Shown: in pieces, positions 45,965 through 57,953 of the stretch | How positions within the stretch are numbered: the stretch's first letter is position 1 | How the letters are laid out: each line of letters opens with the position of its first letter | Assembly: GCF_004514475.2 (NCBI RefSeq) | Contig: NZ_MYFO02000017.1 | Coordinates: 1-64,000 of the forward strand | Origin: Paenibacillus athensensis | Lineage (GTDB): Bacteria; Bacillota; Bacilli; Paenibacillales; NBRC-103111 | Direction: 5' to 3' | DNA length: 64,000 nt | Notes under the pieces: model-generated | Seen by the model: the letters and a program-made list of their open reading frames with translations, nothing else | Database searches by the model: none | Told to the model about the DNA's origin: nothing | Translations under genes and position numbers: made by a program

Positions 45965-46426
45965 ATGAGAACGGAAGACGCCAAAAAAATTCGCGAAGCA
46001 ATCGGTAGGCTGCATCGTTTTTTTCACACGCTGTCGCGCGGCGTCGATCAGCACGACGGCACCAGCAGCATCACGATCGCCCAGGTCGCGGTTTTACGCG
46101 CCGTCCATCATCATCCCGGGTTGACCATGAAGGAGCTGAAGGAGCGGATGGGGCTGGCGCACAGCACCATTTCCGGCATCGTCGACCGGCTTGAGCTCAA
46201 GCAATTAATTGAAAGGCGAGTCGATGCGAACGACAAGCGGTTCACCAGACTGTATGTGAATCCTGAAGTTCAATCTTATATGATGCATCAGCGGGTACAA
46301 TTGATCGACAAGTCGCTGTCGACCTATGTCGAAGCGGCCAGCGACCAAGAGCTGGAGGAGATTCACCGCGCTTTGCAAACGCTGGAGCGATTGTTTTTGG
46401 CGAATAGCGACAAAGAAGACGCGTAA
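45965..46426 (+). CDS. MarR-family regulator, divergent from the ABC exporter
   Basis: The ATG at 45965 follows AAGGAG (about 12 bases) and gives 153 residues; an upstream in-frame start extends over the promoter. Winged HTH: LTMKELKERMGLAHSTISGIVDRLE is the recognition part, followed by the wing RRVDANDKRFTRLYV. Terminal helices form the dimer. Divergence from the exporter with overlapping promoters and dyads suggests it represses both. Confidence 0.88.
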   Translation: MRTEDAKKIREAIGRLHRFFHTLSRGVDQHDGTSSITIAQVAVLRAVHHHPGLTMKELKERMGLAHSTISGIVDRLELKQLIERRVDANDKRFTRLYVNPEVQSYMMHQRVQLIDKSLSTYVEAASDQELEEIHRALQTLERLFLANSDKEDA

Positions 46427-46441
46427 TTTGTTATTTTTTTG

Positions 46442-46470
46442 TTGACTTCTTGTGTCGAAAGTGGGATAAT
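46442..46470 (+). promoter_or_regulatory. Promoter of the pyr operon
   Basis: TTGACT (46442-46447) and GATAAT (46465-46470) are 17 bases apart, just ahead of the PyrR-responsive leader. Confidence 0.75.
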
Positions 46471-46496
46471 TTTTCTAACTTAATAGGCACCTTTAA

Positions 46497-48137
<1,641 letters not shown>

Positions 48138-48139
<2 letters not shown>

Positions 48140-48211
48140 AAAACGGTGAACAAGCTTGCAGCGCATACGGAAACATCATCCGCCTGCTCCGCTGATGTTC
48201 ACCAAGTTTTT
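48138..48211 (+). repeat. Palindromic hairpin between pyrB and pyrC
   Basis: AAAAAACGGTGAACA (48138-48152) and TGTTCACCAAGTTTTT (48196-48211) form a stem with a 43-base loop, starting right at the pyrB stop. The GGTGAACA arms are like those of repeat copy A, but the core is different, so it may be a decayed relative or an independent processing or partial termination site. Confidence 0.45.
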
Positions 48212-48266
48212 CATAGAAGCTGTTTAAAGTAAAGTATTAAACGGGATATAAGCCAAGGAGGATACA

Positions 48267-49547
48267 ATGGGCATTTGGGTAGTGAACGGTTTTACAGTCA
48301 ATGCGTTGGACGAGCGTGTGAAGCGTCACTTTTTCATCGAAGACGGCAAGATTGCAAAGGTTCTGGAGGCAGACGGAGCAGCGCCGGATACGGCCGGTCA
48401 CACGGTCATCGACGCCGCAGGCAAGCTGGTTGCGCCGGGCTTTATCGACATGCACGTGCATTTGCGCGAGCCGGGCTTCGAGCATAAGGAAACGATCGCT
48501 ACGGGCACGCGCTCGGCGGCGCGGGGCGGCTTCACGACTGTGGCCTGCATGCCGAATACGCGGCCGGTCATCGACACGCCGGAGACAGTTCGCTATATCC
48601 TCGATAAAGCGGCCGAGGCGGGCGGCGTACGCGTGTTGCCTTACGGCAGCATTACCAAAAACGAGCTCGGCCGCGAGCTGACCGATTTTGCTGCGCTGAA
48701 GGAAGCGGGAGTCGTCGGCTTCACGGACGACGGCGTCGGCGTGCAAAGCGCGCAAATGATGAAGGACGCGATGGCTTTGGCCCATTCGATGGACATGCCG
48801 ATCATCGCGCACTGCGAAGACAACACGCTGGTCGAAGGCGCGCCGGTGACGGACGGGGCTTTTGCCCGCAAGCACGGGCTCAAGGGCATCCCGAACGAAT
48901 CGGAAGCGATCCACGTCGGCCGCGACGCACTTCTGGCCGAAGCGACGGGCGTGCATTATCACGTCTGCCACGTCAGCACCGAGATGTCGGTCCGGCTGAT
49001 TCGTCTCGCCAAGCAAAACGGCGTGCGCATCACCGCAGAGGTATGCCCGCATCATCTGCTGCTGTCCGATGAAGACATTCCGGGCCTGGACGCCAACTGG
49101 AAAATGAACCCGCCGCTGCGCACGCCGCGCGATGTGCAGGCGGTCATCGAAGGTCTGGAGGACGGCACCATCGACATCATTGTCACCGACCATGCGCCGC
49201 ACAGTGAAGAAGAGAAGGAAAAGGGTATGATGCTCGCGCCATTCGGCATTTTGGGCTTTGAAACGGCCTTCCCGCTCCTGTACTCGAAGTTCGTAGCCAC
49301 AGGCAAATGGACGCTCGGCTTCCTCGTCGAGCGGATGACGGCCAAGCCGGCCCAAGTGTTCGGCCTGCCGTACGGCACGCTTGAGGTTGGCAGCGCAGCC
49401 GATCTCACCGTCGTCGATCTCGACACGCCTCGCGAGGTGTTGAAAGAAGAAATTGTTTCGAAAAGCAAAAACACGCCGTTTATCGGCTGGCAGCTGCAGG
49501 GCTGGCCGGTCGCAACGATAGCATCAGGCAACATCGTCTGGTCGTAA
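48267..49547 (+). CDS. pyrC: Dihydroorotase PyrC
   Basis: This encodes 426 residues, class I type. Zinc ligands HVHLREPG near residue 60, the carbamylated lysine region further on, HCED, HVCHVS and the aspartate in DHAPHSEEEK are present. It closes carbamoyl aspartate to dihydroorotate. CAAGGAGG precedes the ATG. Confidence 0.95.
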   Translation: MGIWVVNGFTVNALDERVKRHFFIEDGKIAKVLEADGAAPDTAGHTVIDAAGKLVAPGFIDMHVHLREPGFEHKETIATGTRSAARGGFTTVACMPNTRPVIDTPETVRYILDKAAEAGGVRVLPYGSITKNELGRELTDFAALKEAGVVGFTDDGVGVQSAQMMKDAMALAHSMDMPIIAHCEDNTLVEGAPVTDGAFARKHGLKGIPNESEAIHVGRDALLAEATGVHYHVCHVSTEMSVRLIRLAKQNGVRITAEVCPHHLLLSDEDIPGLDANWKMNPPLRTPRDVQAVIEGLEDGTIDIIVTDHAPHSEEEKEKGMMLAPFGILGFETAFPLLYSKFVATGKWTLGFLVERMTAKPAQVFGLPYGTLEVGSAADLTVVDLDTPREVLKEEIVSKSKNTPFIGWQLQGWPVATIASGNIVWS

Positions 49548-49626
49548 GCCGCAAGAGAGCGGCGGGGCCGGATTTCGGATGAAAAGCAAGATAAGCGGTT
49601 TGACAAAAGTGAAGGAGCTGAAAAAC

Positions 49627-50799
49627 ATGCAGGCAAGATTGTTGCTGGAAGACGGCACGCTGTTTACTGGAAAATCATTCGGTAGCGAGGGCGACTCCGT
49701 CGGCGAGGTTGTATTCAATACGGGAATTACCGGATATCAGGAGGTGCTCTCCGATCCGTCCTACTGCGGTCAAATCGTGACGATGACGTATCCGCTCATC
49801 GGCAACTACGGTGTGATCCGCGATGATTTCGAATCGGTGCGTCCGTTCATCCACGGCTTCGTCGTGCGCGAGCACGAAGAAGTGCCGAGCAACTGGAGAG
49901 CGCAATACACGCTGGGCAGCCTTTTGAAAGAATACGGCATTATCGGCATCAGCGGCATCGATACCCGCATGCTGACCCGCAAAATCCGCCATCACGGCGT
50001 CATGAAGGGGCTGCTCACGACCTCGAACCGCTCGGTAGCGGAGCTGACCGAAATGCTGCGCGGCGAAAAGCTGATCACCGATCAGGTAGCCCGCGTCTCC
50101 ACCAAAAGCGTATTCGGCGCACCGGGCCACAAAGAGCGCATCGTGCTGGTTGACTTCGGCGCAAAAAGCGGCATCATCCGCGATCTGAGCAAGCGCGATT
50201 GCGACGTTGTCGTCGTGCCTCACACAGCGACGGCTGAGCAAATCCGCCGACTTGCTCCGGACGGCATCCTGCTGTCCAACGGCCCTGGGGACCCGAAAGA
50301 CGTGCTGCACGCCGTCGACACGATCAAGCAGCTGTTGGGCGAATTCCCGATCTTCGGCATTTGCCTGGGACACCAGTTGTTCGCGCTCGCTTGCGGCGCC
50401 GACACCGAGAAGCTGAAATTCGGCCACCGCGGCGGCAACCATCCGGTCAAGGATCTGATTTCCGGCCGTTGCTACATCACTTCTCAGAACCACGGCTACA
50501 CGGTGAAAGAGGAATCGATTGCCGGCACCGAACTGGAAGTGACGCATATCAACAACAACGACCGCACGGTCGAGGGCTTGAAGCACAAGACGTACCCGGC
50601 CTTCTCCGTTCAGTATCATCCGGAAGCGGCTCCGGGACCTTTTGACTCAAGCTACCTGTTCGACGATTTTCTGGAGATGATCCGTTCTTATAAACAGCAG
50701 CATCCGGCACAGCCGCGCCAAGCGCAATTGCTGGCCGACTGGCAGTCGACTGCCGCAGCGGTAAGCGAGAAGGGAGAATTGCAATATGCCAAAAAATAA
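49627..50799 (+). CDS. carA: Carbamoyl-phosphate synthase small chain (glutaminase)
   Basis: The ATG at 49627 follows AGGAGCTG; the frame opens 48 bases earlier but the family starts at [10 protein letters not shown]. This gives 390 residues: the N-terminal CPSase domain, then a class I glutamine amidotransferase with catalytic Cys in [12 protein letters not shown] and the His-Glu pair in [11 protein letters not shown]. It supplies ammonia to the large chain. As part of the pyr operon it is the pyrimidine-specific copy (pyrAA of Bacillus). It overlaps carB by 14 bases. Confidence 0.95.
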   Translation: MQARLLLEDGTLFTGKSFGSEGDSVGEVVFNTGITGYQEVLSDPSYCGQIVTMTYPLIGNYGVIRDDFESVRPFIHGFVVREHEEVPSNWRAQYTLGSLLKEYGIIGISGIDTRMLTRKIRHHGVMKGLLTTSNRSVAELTEMLRGEKLITDQVARVSTKSVFGAPGHKERIVLVDFGAKSGIIRDLSKRDCDVVVVPHTATAEQIRRLAPDGILLSNGPGDPKDVLHAVDTIKQLLGEFPIFGICLGHQLFALACGADTEKLKFGHRGGNHPVKDLISGRCYITSQNHGYTVKEESIAGTELEVTHINNNDRTVEGLKHKTYPAFSVQYHPEAAPGPFDSSYLFDDFLEMIRSYKQQHPAQPRQAQLLADWQSTAAAVSEKGELQYAKK

Positions 50800-53700
50800 A
50801 GAACTCAAAAAAATTCTCGTGATCGGCTCCGGTCCGATCGTGATCGGCCAAGCGGCCGAGTTTGACTACGCGGGCACGCAGGCTTGCCAGGCTTTGAAAG
50901 AAGAAGGCATGGAAGTCGTTCTGATCAACAGCAACCCGGCCACGATCATGACCGATACGAATATGGCCGACAAAGTATATATCGAGCCGATTACGCTCGA
51001 CTTTGTGACGCAAATCATCCGTCAGGAGCGCCCGGACGGCTTGCTGCCGACGCTCGGCGGTCAAACCGGCCTGAACATGGCCGTAGAGCTGGCGCGCGCA
51101 GGCGTGCTGGAAAGCGAAAACGTCAAGCTGCTCGGCACGCAGCTGACGGCGATTGAAAAAGCCGAAGACCGCGACCTGTTCCGCGACCTGATGCGCGAGC
51201 TGGAGCAGCCGGTGCCGGACAGCGTCATCGTGACGACCTTGCCGGAAGCGCTGGCCTTCGCCGAAGAGATCGGCTTCCCGATCATCGTGCGTCCGGCGTA
51301 CACGCTGGGCGGTACGGGCGGCGGCATCTGCGCCAACGTCGAAGAACTGACCGAGACGGTCGCTTCCGGTCTGCGCTACAGCCCGATCGGCCAATGTCTG
51401 GTCGAGAAAAGCATCGCCGGCATGAAGGAAGTCGAATACGAGGTTATGCGCGATGCGAACGACAACTGTATCGTCGTGTGTAACATGGAAAACTTCGACC
51501 CGGTTGGCGTACACACAGGCGACTCGATCGTTGTGGCGCCAAGCCAAACGCTGTCCGATCGCGAATATCAAATGCTGCGCTCCGCGTCGCTGAAAATCAT
51601 CCGCGCGCTGAACATCGAAGGCGGCTGCAACGTGCAGTTCGCGCTTGATCCGCACAGCTTCCAATATTATGTCATCGAAGTAAACCCGCGCGTCAGCCGC
51701 TCCTCGGCGCTTGCTTCCAAAGCAACCGGCTACCCGATCGCCAAAATGGCGGCAAAAATCGCCATCGGCTACACGCTGGACGAAATCGTCAACCCGGTTA
51801 CGGGCCAAACGTATGCTTGCTTCGAGCCGACGCTCGATTACATTGTATCGAAAATCCCGCGCTGGCCGTTTGACAAATTCACGGCTGCCAACCGCAAGCT
51901 CGGCACGCAAATGAAGGCGACCGGCGAAGTGATGGCGATTGGCCGCACGTTCGAGGAGTCGATCCACAAAGCGATCCGCTCGCTGGAAATCGGCGTACAC
52001 CGCTTGTTCCTGAAGGAAACCGACCTGCTCGACCAAGAGACGCTGGAGTTCCGTTTGCAAAAGCCGGACGATGAGCGCTTGTTCCTGATCGCCGAAGCAT
52101 ACCGCCGCGGCTACACGATCCAGCAGCTGCAGGATTTGACCAAGATCGACTGGTGGTTCCTGACCAAGCTCGAAGGGCTGATCAAATTCGAAGCGGAAAT
52201 CGCCAAGGAGCTTACGCCGGAGCTGCTGCTTGAAACGAAGCGCAAAGGCTTCACGGATCGGGCGATTGCCGAAATCCGCAGCTTGGCCGGCTGCTCGACG
52301 CTGATCGTCGAAGCAGAAGTGCGCGCGTTCCGCCTGAAAGCAAATATCAAGCCTGTATATAAAATGGTCGACACCTGCGCCGCGGAATTCGAAGCGACGA
52401 CGCCTTATTACTACTCGACCTACGAGCAGGAGGACGAAGTCACCGACTCGGCGAAGCAGAAAGTCGTCGTGCTCGGCTCCGGTCCGATCCGGATCGGTCA
52501 AGGCATCGAATTCGACTACTCCACGGTTCATGCGGTGTGGGCGATTCAAGCCGCCGGTTACGAAGCGGTCATTATCAACAACAACCCGGAAACGGTATCG
52601 ACGGACTTTAACACGTCCGACCGGCTGTATTTTGAGCCGCTGTTCTTCGAAGATGTGATGAACGTGATCGAGCGCGAGCAGCCGATCGGCGTTATCGTGC
52701 AATTCGGCGGCCAAACGGCGATCAACCTCGCCGCTCCGCTGTCCCGCGCCGGCGTTCGCATTCTCGGCTCGGATCTTGCCAGCATCGACGCTGCCGAGGA
52801 TCGCAAGAAATTCGAAGCACTGCTGCGCAAGCTGGAGATCGCTCAGCCGCCGGGCGGCACGGTGACCTCGGTCGACCAAGCGGTCGGCACGGCTGCCCAA
52901 TTCGGTTATCCGGTGCTCGTTCGTCCTTCCTACGTGCTGGGCGGGCGCGCGATGGAAATCGTCTACTCCGACGAGGAGCTGCTGAGCTACATGGAATATG
53001 CGGTGAAAATCAATCCGGAGCATCCGGTGCTGATCGACCGCTACATGCTTGGCAAGGAAGTCGAAGTCGACGCAATCTGCGACAAGGAAACGGTGCTCAT
53101 CCCGGGCATCATGGAGCATGTCGAACGCGCCGGCGTTCACTCCGGCGACTCGATTGCGGTATATCCGCCGCAAACGGTCTCGGCTGAGATCAAGGCGCAA
53201 ATCGTCGACATCACGACGAAAATCGCCCGCGAGCTGCAAGTGGTCGGTCTGGTCAACATCCAGTTCGTTATCTTCAACGAGCAGGTGTACGTGATCGAGG
53301 TGAACCCACGTTCCTCTCGTACGGTGCCATTCCTCAGTAAAGTCACGAACATTCCGATGGCGAATGTTGCGACCCGCGTCATCATGGGCCAAAAGCTCGC
53401 CGACATGGGCTACGAAAGCGGTCTGTGGCGCGAAGACGCCTACGTGTCGGTCAAGGTGCCGGTGTTCTCGTTCGCGAAGCTGCGCCGCGTAGAACCGACG
53501 CTCGGACCGGAGATGAAATCGACGGGCGAAGTGATGGGCCGCGATACGAATTTTGCCAAAGCGCTGTACAAAGGCTTGATTGGCGCAGGCATGAAAATTC
53601 CGCCGGCCGGCTCCGTGGTCGTCACCGTGTCGGACAAGGATAAAGAAGAAGCGGTGGAAATCATGAAGGGCTTCTACCGTCTGGGTTACAAAATCGTCGC

Positions 53701-53992
53701 TACGGGCGGCACGGCGAAAGCGCTGGAAGCGGCCGGACTGCCGGTGAACACGGTGCACAAGCTGAGCGAAGGCTCGCCGAACATTCTCGACCTGATCCGC
53801 AGCGGCGAAGCCAAGTTCGTGGTCAACACGCTGACGAAGGGCAAAACGCCGGAGCGCGACGGCTTCCGTATCCGCCGCGAAGCGGTTGAGAACGGCGTGG
53901 TGTGTATGACATCGCTCGATACGGTGCGCGCGCTGGTCAATATGCTGGAAGAGATTAACTTCTCCTCCCGCGCGATGCCGGTCTACTCGTAA
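50786..53992 (+). CDS. carB: Carbamoyl-phosphate synthase large chain
   Basis: This encodes 1068 residues with the normal duplicated layout: two ATP-grasp halves beginning at [19 protein letters not shown] and [18 protein letters not shown], an oligomerisation domain between, and a C-terminal MGS-like regulatory domain (about 930-1068; [19 protein letters not shown]) where UMP may bind. It makes carbamoyl phosphate from bicarbonate, ammonia and two ATP. It is pyrAB in Bacillus terms. Confidence 0.97.
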   Translation: MPKNKELKKILVIGSGPIVIGQAAEFDYAGTQACQALKEEGMEVVLINSNPATIMTDTNMADKVYIEPITLDFVTQIIRQERPDGLLPTLGGQTGLNMAVELARAGVLESENVKLLGTQLTAIEKAEDRDLFRDLMRELEQPVPDSVIVTTLPEALAFAEEIGFPIIVRPAYTLGGTGGGICANVEELTETVASGLRYSPIGQCLVEKSIAGMKEVEYEVMRDANDNCIVVCNMENFDPVGVHTGDSIVVAPSQTLSDREYQMLRSASLKIIRALNIEGGCNVQFALDPHSFQYYVIEVNPRVSRSSALASKATGYPIAKMAAKIAIGYTLDEIVNPVTGQTYACFEPTLDYIVSKIPRWPFDKFTAANRKLGTQMKATGEVMAIGRTFEESIHKAIRSLEIGVHRLFLKETDLLDQETLEFRLQKPDDERLFLIAEAYRRGYTIQQLQDLTKIDWWFLTKLEGLIKFEAEIAKELTPELLLETKRKGFTDRAIAEIRSLAGCSTLIVEAEVRAFRLKANIKPVYKMVDTCAAEFEATTPYYYSTYEQEDEVTDSAKQKVVVLGSGPIRIGQGIEFDYSTVHAVWAIQAAGYEAVIINNNPETVSTDFNTSDRLYFEPLFFEDVMNVIEREQPIGVIVQFGGQTAINLAAPLSRAGVRILGSDLASIDAAEDRKKFEALLRKLEIAQPPGGTVTSVDQAVGTAAQFGYPVLVRPSYVLGGRAMEIVYSDEELLSYMEYAVKINPEHPVLIDRYMLGKEVEVDAICDKETVLIPGIMEHVERAGVHSGDSIAVYPPQTVSAEIKAQIVDITTKIARELQVVGLVNIQFVIFNEQVYVIEVNPRSSRTVPFLSKVTNIPMANVATRVIMGQKLADMGYESGLWREDAYVSVKVPVFSFAKLRRVEPTLGPEMKSTGEVMGRDTNFAKALYKGLIGAGMKIPPAGSVVVTVSDKDKEEAVEIMKGFYRLGYKIVATGGTAKALEAAGLPVNTVHKLSEGSPNILDLIRSGEAKFVVNTLTKGKTPERDGFRIRREAVENGVVCMTSLDTVRALVNMLEEINFSSRAMPVYS

Positions 53993-54006
53993 GGAGCTGC
54001 TGCGCG

Positions 54007-54750
54007 ATGACGACAAGCTTGAGAACGCGCGCAGAAGCGGCCGGACGCATCATGGTCGCGCTTGACTATCCCTCGGCAGAGGGTGCAGGGAAGCTGCTGG
54101 AGCAGCTTTCCGGCATTCCCTGCTATATGAAGGTGGGCATGCAGTTGTTTTACGCTGCGGGGCCCGGTTTTGTCGCCAGCTTGAAGGACAAGGGCTACCA
54201 CGTGTTCCTCGATCTGAAAATGCACGATATTCCCAACACGGTCAAAGGCGGGGCGGAAAGCATCGCTCGGCTCGGCGTCGATGTGTTTAACGTGCATGCG
54301 GCGGGCGGCAAGCTGATGATGGAAGCGGCGCTGGAGGGCGTGGACAAGGCGCTGACGGGCCTGGGAGCCGGTGCGGCGCGGCCGCTGGTGATCGGTGTGA
54401 CGCAGCTGACCAGCACAAGCCAGCAGGTGCTTAACGACGAGATCGGCTTGCCGGGTACGGTCGAGCAAGCGGTCGTGCGCTATGCCCGTCTGGCCCAGGA
54501 GGCCGGACTGCAAGGCGTCGTGGCTTCTCCGCTGGAGGTTACGCAGATCAAAGCGGCGTGCGGCGCAGGCTTTGTAACGGTGACGCCGGGCATTCGCCCG
54601 GCCGGAGCGGAGCTTGCCGACCAGACGCGCGTGATGACGCCGGCAGCGGCTTTTGCCCAAGGTACGGATTACGTGGTGATCGGGCGGCCGATTACCGGAG
54701 CTGCCGACCCGCGTGCTGCGGTGGAAGGGATTATCGATTCGCTCGTTTAG
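54007..54750 (+). CDS. pyrF: Orotidine 5'-phosphate decarboxylase PyrF
   Basis: This encodes 247 residues. The active-site segment is FLDLKMHDIPNTVKGG; IMVALDYPSAEGA at the N-terminus, VTPGIRPAGAE and DYVVIGRPITGA bind phosphate. It makes UMP from OMP. It starts 14 bases after carB; pyrK and pyrD, which lie here in Bacillus, are absent. A dispersed repeat starts at its stop codon. Confidence 0.95.
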   Translation: MTTSLRTRAEAAGRIMVALDYPSAEGAGKLLEQLSGIPCYMKVGMQLFYAAGPGFVASLKDKGYHVFLDLKMHDIPNTVKGGAESIARLGVDVFNVHAAGGKLMMEAALEGVDKALTGLGAGAARPLVIGVTQLTSTSQQVLNDEIGLPGTVEQAVVRYARLAQEAGLQGVVASPLEVTQIKAACGAGFVTVTPGIRPAGAELADQTRVMTPAAAFAQGTDYVVIGRPITGAADPRAAVEGIIDSLV

Positions 54751-54853
54751 AAGCCCGGTGAAAAAGGGAAGTGGCCTTCGGTCGATAGCGGTTTCCACTC
54801 GCTGTTCCAACTGGCTATCGACGGTCCGGCCACTTTTTCACCGCACTTTTAGA
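54749..54853 (+). repeat. Dispersed palindromic repeat, copy B (inside the pyr operon)
   Basis: About 105 bases filling the gap from the pyrF stop to near pyrE. It has AGAAGCCCGGTGAA at the left, TTCACCGCACTTTTAG at the right, and the uninterrupted core CGGTCGATAGCGGTTTCCAC then GTTCCAACT and CTATCGAC. It shares a 28-base identical block with copy A (41739-41914). The RNA would fold into a long hairpin between two operon genes. Confidence 0.85.
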
Positions 54854-54900
54854 AGTGTTCCCATATTGGTGTAAGTAGAAGGAAGGAGCGGAGAAGAGTC

Positions 54901-55542
54901 ATGAATCAACTCGAAACCATTGCGGGAAAAATTGCCGCCTCCCTGCTGGAGATCGGAGCGGTATCGCTGCGTCCGCAGCAGCCGTTCACATGGACGTCCG
55001 GCTTGAAATCGCCGATTTATTGCGACAATCGCTTGACGATGTCGTACCCGCACATCCGCGAGCTGATCGCCGACGGCTTCGCCTCGCTTATCCGCGAGCG
55101 GTATCCCGACGCGGAGGTTATTGCGGGTACGGCAACAGCCGGCATTCCGCATGCGGCATGGGTGTCCCAGAAGCTGGGGCTGCCGATGATCTACATTCGC
55201 GATAAAGCCAAAGGCCACGGCAAAGAAAACCTGATTGAAGGCTCGGTCAAGCCCGGTCAAAAAGTCGTCGTCATCGAGGACTTGATTTCGACGGGCGGCA
55301 GTTCGATCAAAGCGGCGCTGGCCGTGAAGGATGCCGGAGCGGAGCCGCTGGGCGTGCTGGCGATTTTCTCGTACCAGCTCGACAAGGCCACGGATGCGTT
55401 CCAAGCGGCCGGCGTGCCGCTGGCAACGCTCTCGAACTACGGGGCGCTGCTGGAGGTAGCGGTCGAGAATGGCACGATTCAGGAGTCCGACCTTGCCCAG
55501 CTGCGTTCCTGGAGAGACAATCCGGCGGAATACGGCAAGTAA
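54901..55542 (+). CDS. pyrE: Orotate phosphoribosyltransferase PyrE
   Basis: This encodes 213 residues. The PRPP loop [18 protein letters not shown] and the [16 protein letters not shown] substrate region are typical. It makes OMP from orotate and PRPP. The AGGAGCGGAG site lies ahead of the ATG. It is the last gene of the pyr operon; a terminator is found about 200 bases downstream. Confidence 0.96.
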   Translation: MNQLETIAGKIAASLLEIGAVSLRPQQPFTWTSGLKSPIYCDNRLTMSYPHIRELIADGFASLIRERYPDAEVIAGTATAGIPHAAWVSQKLGLPMIYIRDKAKGHGKENLIEGSVKPGQKVVVIEDLISTGGSSIKAALAVKDAGAEPLGVLAIFSYQLDKATDAFQAAGVPLATLSNYGALLEVAVENGTIQESDLAQLRSWRDNPAEYGK

Positions 55543-55749
55543 GCGCCGGTTTCTGCGCAACTAGAAGGCTGCTCTGTGCCCCTGCTACGCTGTCGGAGCC
55601 GGAAATGTGGCAGGCGGCCTGCCTGAGATGTGCTTGAGAGCTGTATATGGCTGCAGCTTGGCTTACTCGCATCGCTGTCTTTGCGAATGAACCGGGAACA
55701 TCGTCTTGCATGGTGGTGGCTGCGCCTTGCGGCCGATGCCAAACGATCC

Positions 55750-55800
55750 AGCCCTGTTTGCGAACCCCGTCGAAGCGGCGGGACGCGGCAGGGCTTTTGT
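55750..55800 (+). terminator. Intrinsic terminator of the pyr operon
   Basis: AGCCCTG (55750-55756) pairs with CAGGGCT (55789-55795), with inner CCCG/CGGG pairing, then TTTTGT. Confidence 0.65.
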
Positions 55801-55801
55801 C

Positions 55802-55830
55802 TTGACCAAATTGTCCCAAAGTCCTATACT
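55802..55830 (+). promoter_or_regulatory. Promoter of the YjfB-like gene
   Basis: TTGACC (55802-55807) and TATACT (55825-55830) have a 17-base gap, a good vegetative promoter about 150 bases before the start codon. Confidence 0.6.
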
Positions 55831-55977
55831 GAAATAGTGCCGGGCTTTCAAGGCGGCACATCGCGAAAATGGCAAATTGCATGAAAATGCAAGACGCAAA
55901 GCTAGAGGGGCTTCCCGGATCGGTTGAACGATGCCGGCTGCCAGCCAGCTGCCGAACGATGGAAGGAGGAATACGCA

Positions 55978-56183
55978 TGAGCGTTAACGCTGCGTTGTCC
56001 GCTATTGGTAGCGGAGATGCGTTACGGCAAGCGATCGGCATTCAGATGCTGAGCAAGGTCAAGGACACGCAAGCCGGTCAAGCCGGTACGCTGCTGCAGG
56101 ATTTTGCTCAAGCCCAGCAGCAGGTCAAAGCTGCCGCTTCGGCTACCCCGCATTTAGGTCAAAGCATTGATGTTCGCGTATAA
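55978..56183 (+). CDS. YjfB-like small protein (putative motility protein family)
   Basis: This encodes 67 residues from an ATG after GGAGGA. The sequence MSVNAALSAIGSGDALRQAIGIQMLSKV..., an alpha-helical, Ala/Gln-rich chain ending LGQSIDVRV, matches the pattern of YjfB-family proteins (Pfam 'putative motility protein'). These are small Firmicute proteins of unknown function. It has its own promoter and a strong terminator, so it is a stand-alone unit. Confidence 0.7.
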
Positions 56184-56205
56184 TTGAAAATGAACGCAAT
56201 CATAT

Positions 56206-56236
56206 CCCGTCTTTTGGAAAGACGGGTTTTCTTTTT
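56206..56236 (+). terminator. Intrinsic terminator after YjfB-like gene
   Basis: CCCGTCTTT (56206-56214) and AAAGACGGG (56218-56226) with a 3-base loop, followed by TTTTCTTTTT. Confidence 0.9.
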
Positions 56237-56309
56237 GCCGGATGGAAAGAGTGAACGTTACGATTGTGCTGTCGCGGTGTTTTTACAACTGAGCGTATGG
56301 TTCTGCAAT

Positions 56310-56338
56310 TTGTACAACCAGTTTTTTCTTGGTATAAT
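56310..56338 (+). promoter_or_regulatory. Promoter of the copper-amine-oxidase-N domain gene
   Basis: TTGTAC (56310-56315) and TATAAT (56333-56338) are spaced by 17 bases. Transcription would begin near 56345, leaving about 30 bases before the TTG start. Confidence 0.65.
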
Positions 56339-56375
56339 CTACCGTGGATTTATGTTGGAGAGGAAGGCAAACATC

Positions 56376-57833
56376 TTGAGAAAAAGTAAAACATTTCTAC
56401 TGGCAGTTGGCGTGCTTGCTTGCGCGTTATCCCTGCCGGATATCGTGAATGCCGCATCACGTTTGCCGTCAATTCTCATTGTCTTGAATGGTCACAAGCT
56501 AGTAGGCGAGGGATCGCCGTATTTGGAGAGCGGAACAACGATGGTGCCGTTCCGGGCCATATTCGAAGCACTTGGTTTGTCGGTCCGCTGGAATGAGGCA
56601 AGCCGAACTGTTGTTGGTACTAAAGAGGATTTGACGATTGAACTCCAAATAAACAACAAGAAAGCTAAGCTTAACGGACAGGAAATCACCATCAGCGAGT
56701 CACCTGTCATCCATGAGGGCGTCACGTACGTTCCACTGCGTCTTGTTGGTGAAGCCGCCGGAAAAACAGTAATGTGGGATAGTCGCGCGCTGACGGTGCA
56801 CATTTCCGACTCCGCAGACCCAATTGATCCTGTAACTGCAACCAACGACTCAGTTGAGCTTGCTCATCGTAACAGCGTGAACAAGCTTGCGAACTGGAAC
56901 AAATACTCTACAGTTATTATCGATGGGGAATGGATGTATTTCCAAAATTACACTGACAGGTCAAGATTGTATAAATCCAAGCTGGATGGATCGAACTTGC
57001 AAAAGCTCAGCAATAAGGTGTCTGTGAGTTATATGTATTTGTCCGAAGATCGACTGCTTTTTCAAAGCACGGAGTCAACGTACGAGGATGACGTGATCTA
57101 TCAAATCAAGACGGATGGCAGTGACGAAGGCATACTGCTCAATGAGAATGTGGTTGATTGGCAGGTTGTGGGCGACTGGATTTATTACAATTCGAGAAAT
57201 GTTCGGGCCCAAACGCCTTTCGAACCGACCCCGCCGGGTTATTTCAAAAAAATTCATCTTGATGGCACGCAGGAAACGCTCTTGTCCAACGAGGTGGGAA
57301 ACTTTTTCATTAAGGATAGTTTCATTTATTATAAACAAGTTGCTCACGAATCGGGACTCAATGTGATTGTTACCAAATCCAAGCTGGAGGATTATGGTAG
57401 CGATCCCCAAATGTTGGGTGAATTGGACTATTTGGATAGCATGGATCTTCAGGTTTATGACAATAAGATGTACTACACAACGAAAAGTCCTGAAACTCAG
57501 TTACCCACTCTTTACGAAAAAGATATGAGCTCCGGTGCAGTGAGAACGGTGAGAAGCAACGTTAAATTGTTTACGATCAATGATCGCGGCGAAATTTTTT
57601 TCATTGATCGATCTGCCCCTACATTTCCTTTCTGTAAAATGACAGTCGACAATAATCAGGTTATAGTGCTTTCCGACGATTCGGTAGAAAGCTTCTATGT
57701 ATTCGATGACTGGATTGCTTATTACAGCTCGTTTTTTGCTCCCGCCAATGAGGATGATCTGGATTTTAAGCGGAACTTTAATATCATGAAAGTGGATGGT
57801 TCAAGTCAACGAGTCTTGATGAATGTATTATAA
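56376..57833 (+). CDS. Secreted protein with copper-amine-oxidase-like N domain and DUF5050-type beta-propeller
   Basis: The TTG at 56376 lies eight bases after GAGAGGAAGG and starts a good signal peptide (RKSKTFLLAVGVLACALSLP...NAAS), giving 485 residues. An ATG at 56352 is an alternative, but earlier starts precede the promoter. Residues ~30-145 are the copper amine oxidase N domain common in Paenibacillus surface proteins (VPFRAIFEALGLSVRWNE, VPLRLVGEAAGKTVMWD). The rest has repeated WMYFQN, LYKSKLDGSNLQKLS and DWIYYNS blades, as in DUF5050 propellers. Role unknown; probably at the cell surface. Base composition is visibly more AT-rich than its neighbours, suggesting transfer. Confidence 0.8.
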   Translation: MRKSKTFLLAVGVLACALSLPDIVNAASRLPSILIVLNGHKLVGEGSPYLESGTTMVPFRAIFEALGLSVRWNEASRTVVGTKEDLTIELQINNKKAKLNGQEITISESPVIHEGVTYVPLRLVGEAAGKTVMWDSRALTVHISDSADPIDPVTATNDSVELAHRNSVNKLANWNKYSTVIIDGEWMYFQNYTDRSRLYKSKLDGSNLQKLSNKVSVSYMYLSEDRLLFQSTESTYEDDVIYQIKTDGSDEGILLNENVVDWQVVGDWIYYNSRNVRAQTPFEPTPPGYFKKIHLDGTQETLLSNEVGNFFIKDSFIYYKQVAHESGLNVIVTKSKLEDYGSDPQMLGELDYLDSMDLQVYDNKMYYTTKSPETQLPTLYEKDMSSGAVRTVRSNVKLFTINDRGEIFFIDRSAPTFPFCKMTVDNNQVIVLSDDSVESFYVFDDWIAYYSSFFAPANEDDLDFKRNFNIMKVDGSSQRVLMNVL

Positions 57834-57870
57834 TTCAATAAGCAAACGATCTGTCGTATGGCGTTGTTTG

Positions 57871-57908
57871 CGGCCGGCGGACTCCGTTCAGCGGGGAGCC
57901 GGCTTTTT
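57871..57908 (+). terminator. Terminator after the secreted protein gene
   Basis: GCCGGC (57873-57878) and GCCGGC (57898-57903) with inner CTCCG/CGGGG pairing, followed by TTTTT. The next gene is convergent. Confidence 0.75.
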
Positions 57909-57953
57909 GCATTGTTCGTTGAAGAGTTGGACGAACGCTTATTGAGGTATGGT

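Larger units (their letters stand above)
55543..55977. other. Intergenic gap after pyrE with terminator and promoter
   Basis: There is no supported gene. It contains the pyr operon terminator (55750-55800) and a sigma-A-type promoter (55802-55830) for the small gene that follows. Short open frames in it have no ribosome binding sites. Confidence 0.55.

Noticed and set aside
50549-54016. 1155-codon open frame antisense to carB
   Set aside because: Same effect of biased third positions; no domain recognised and no start site.
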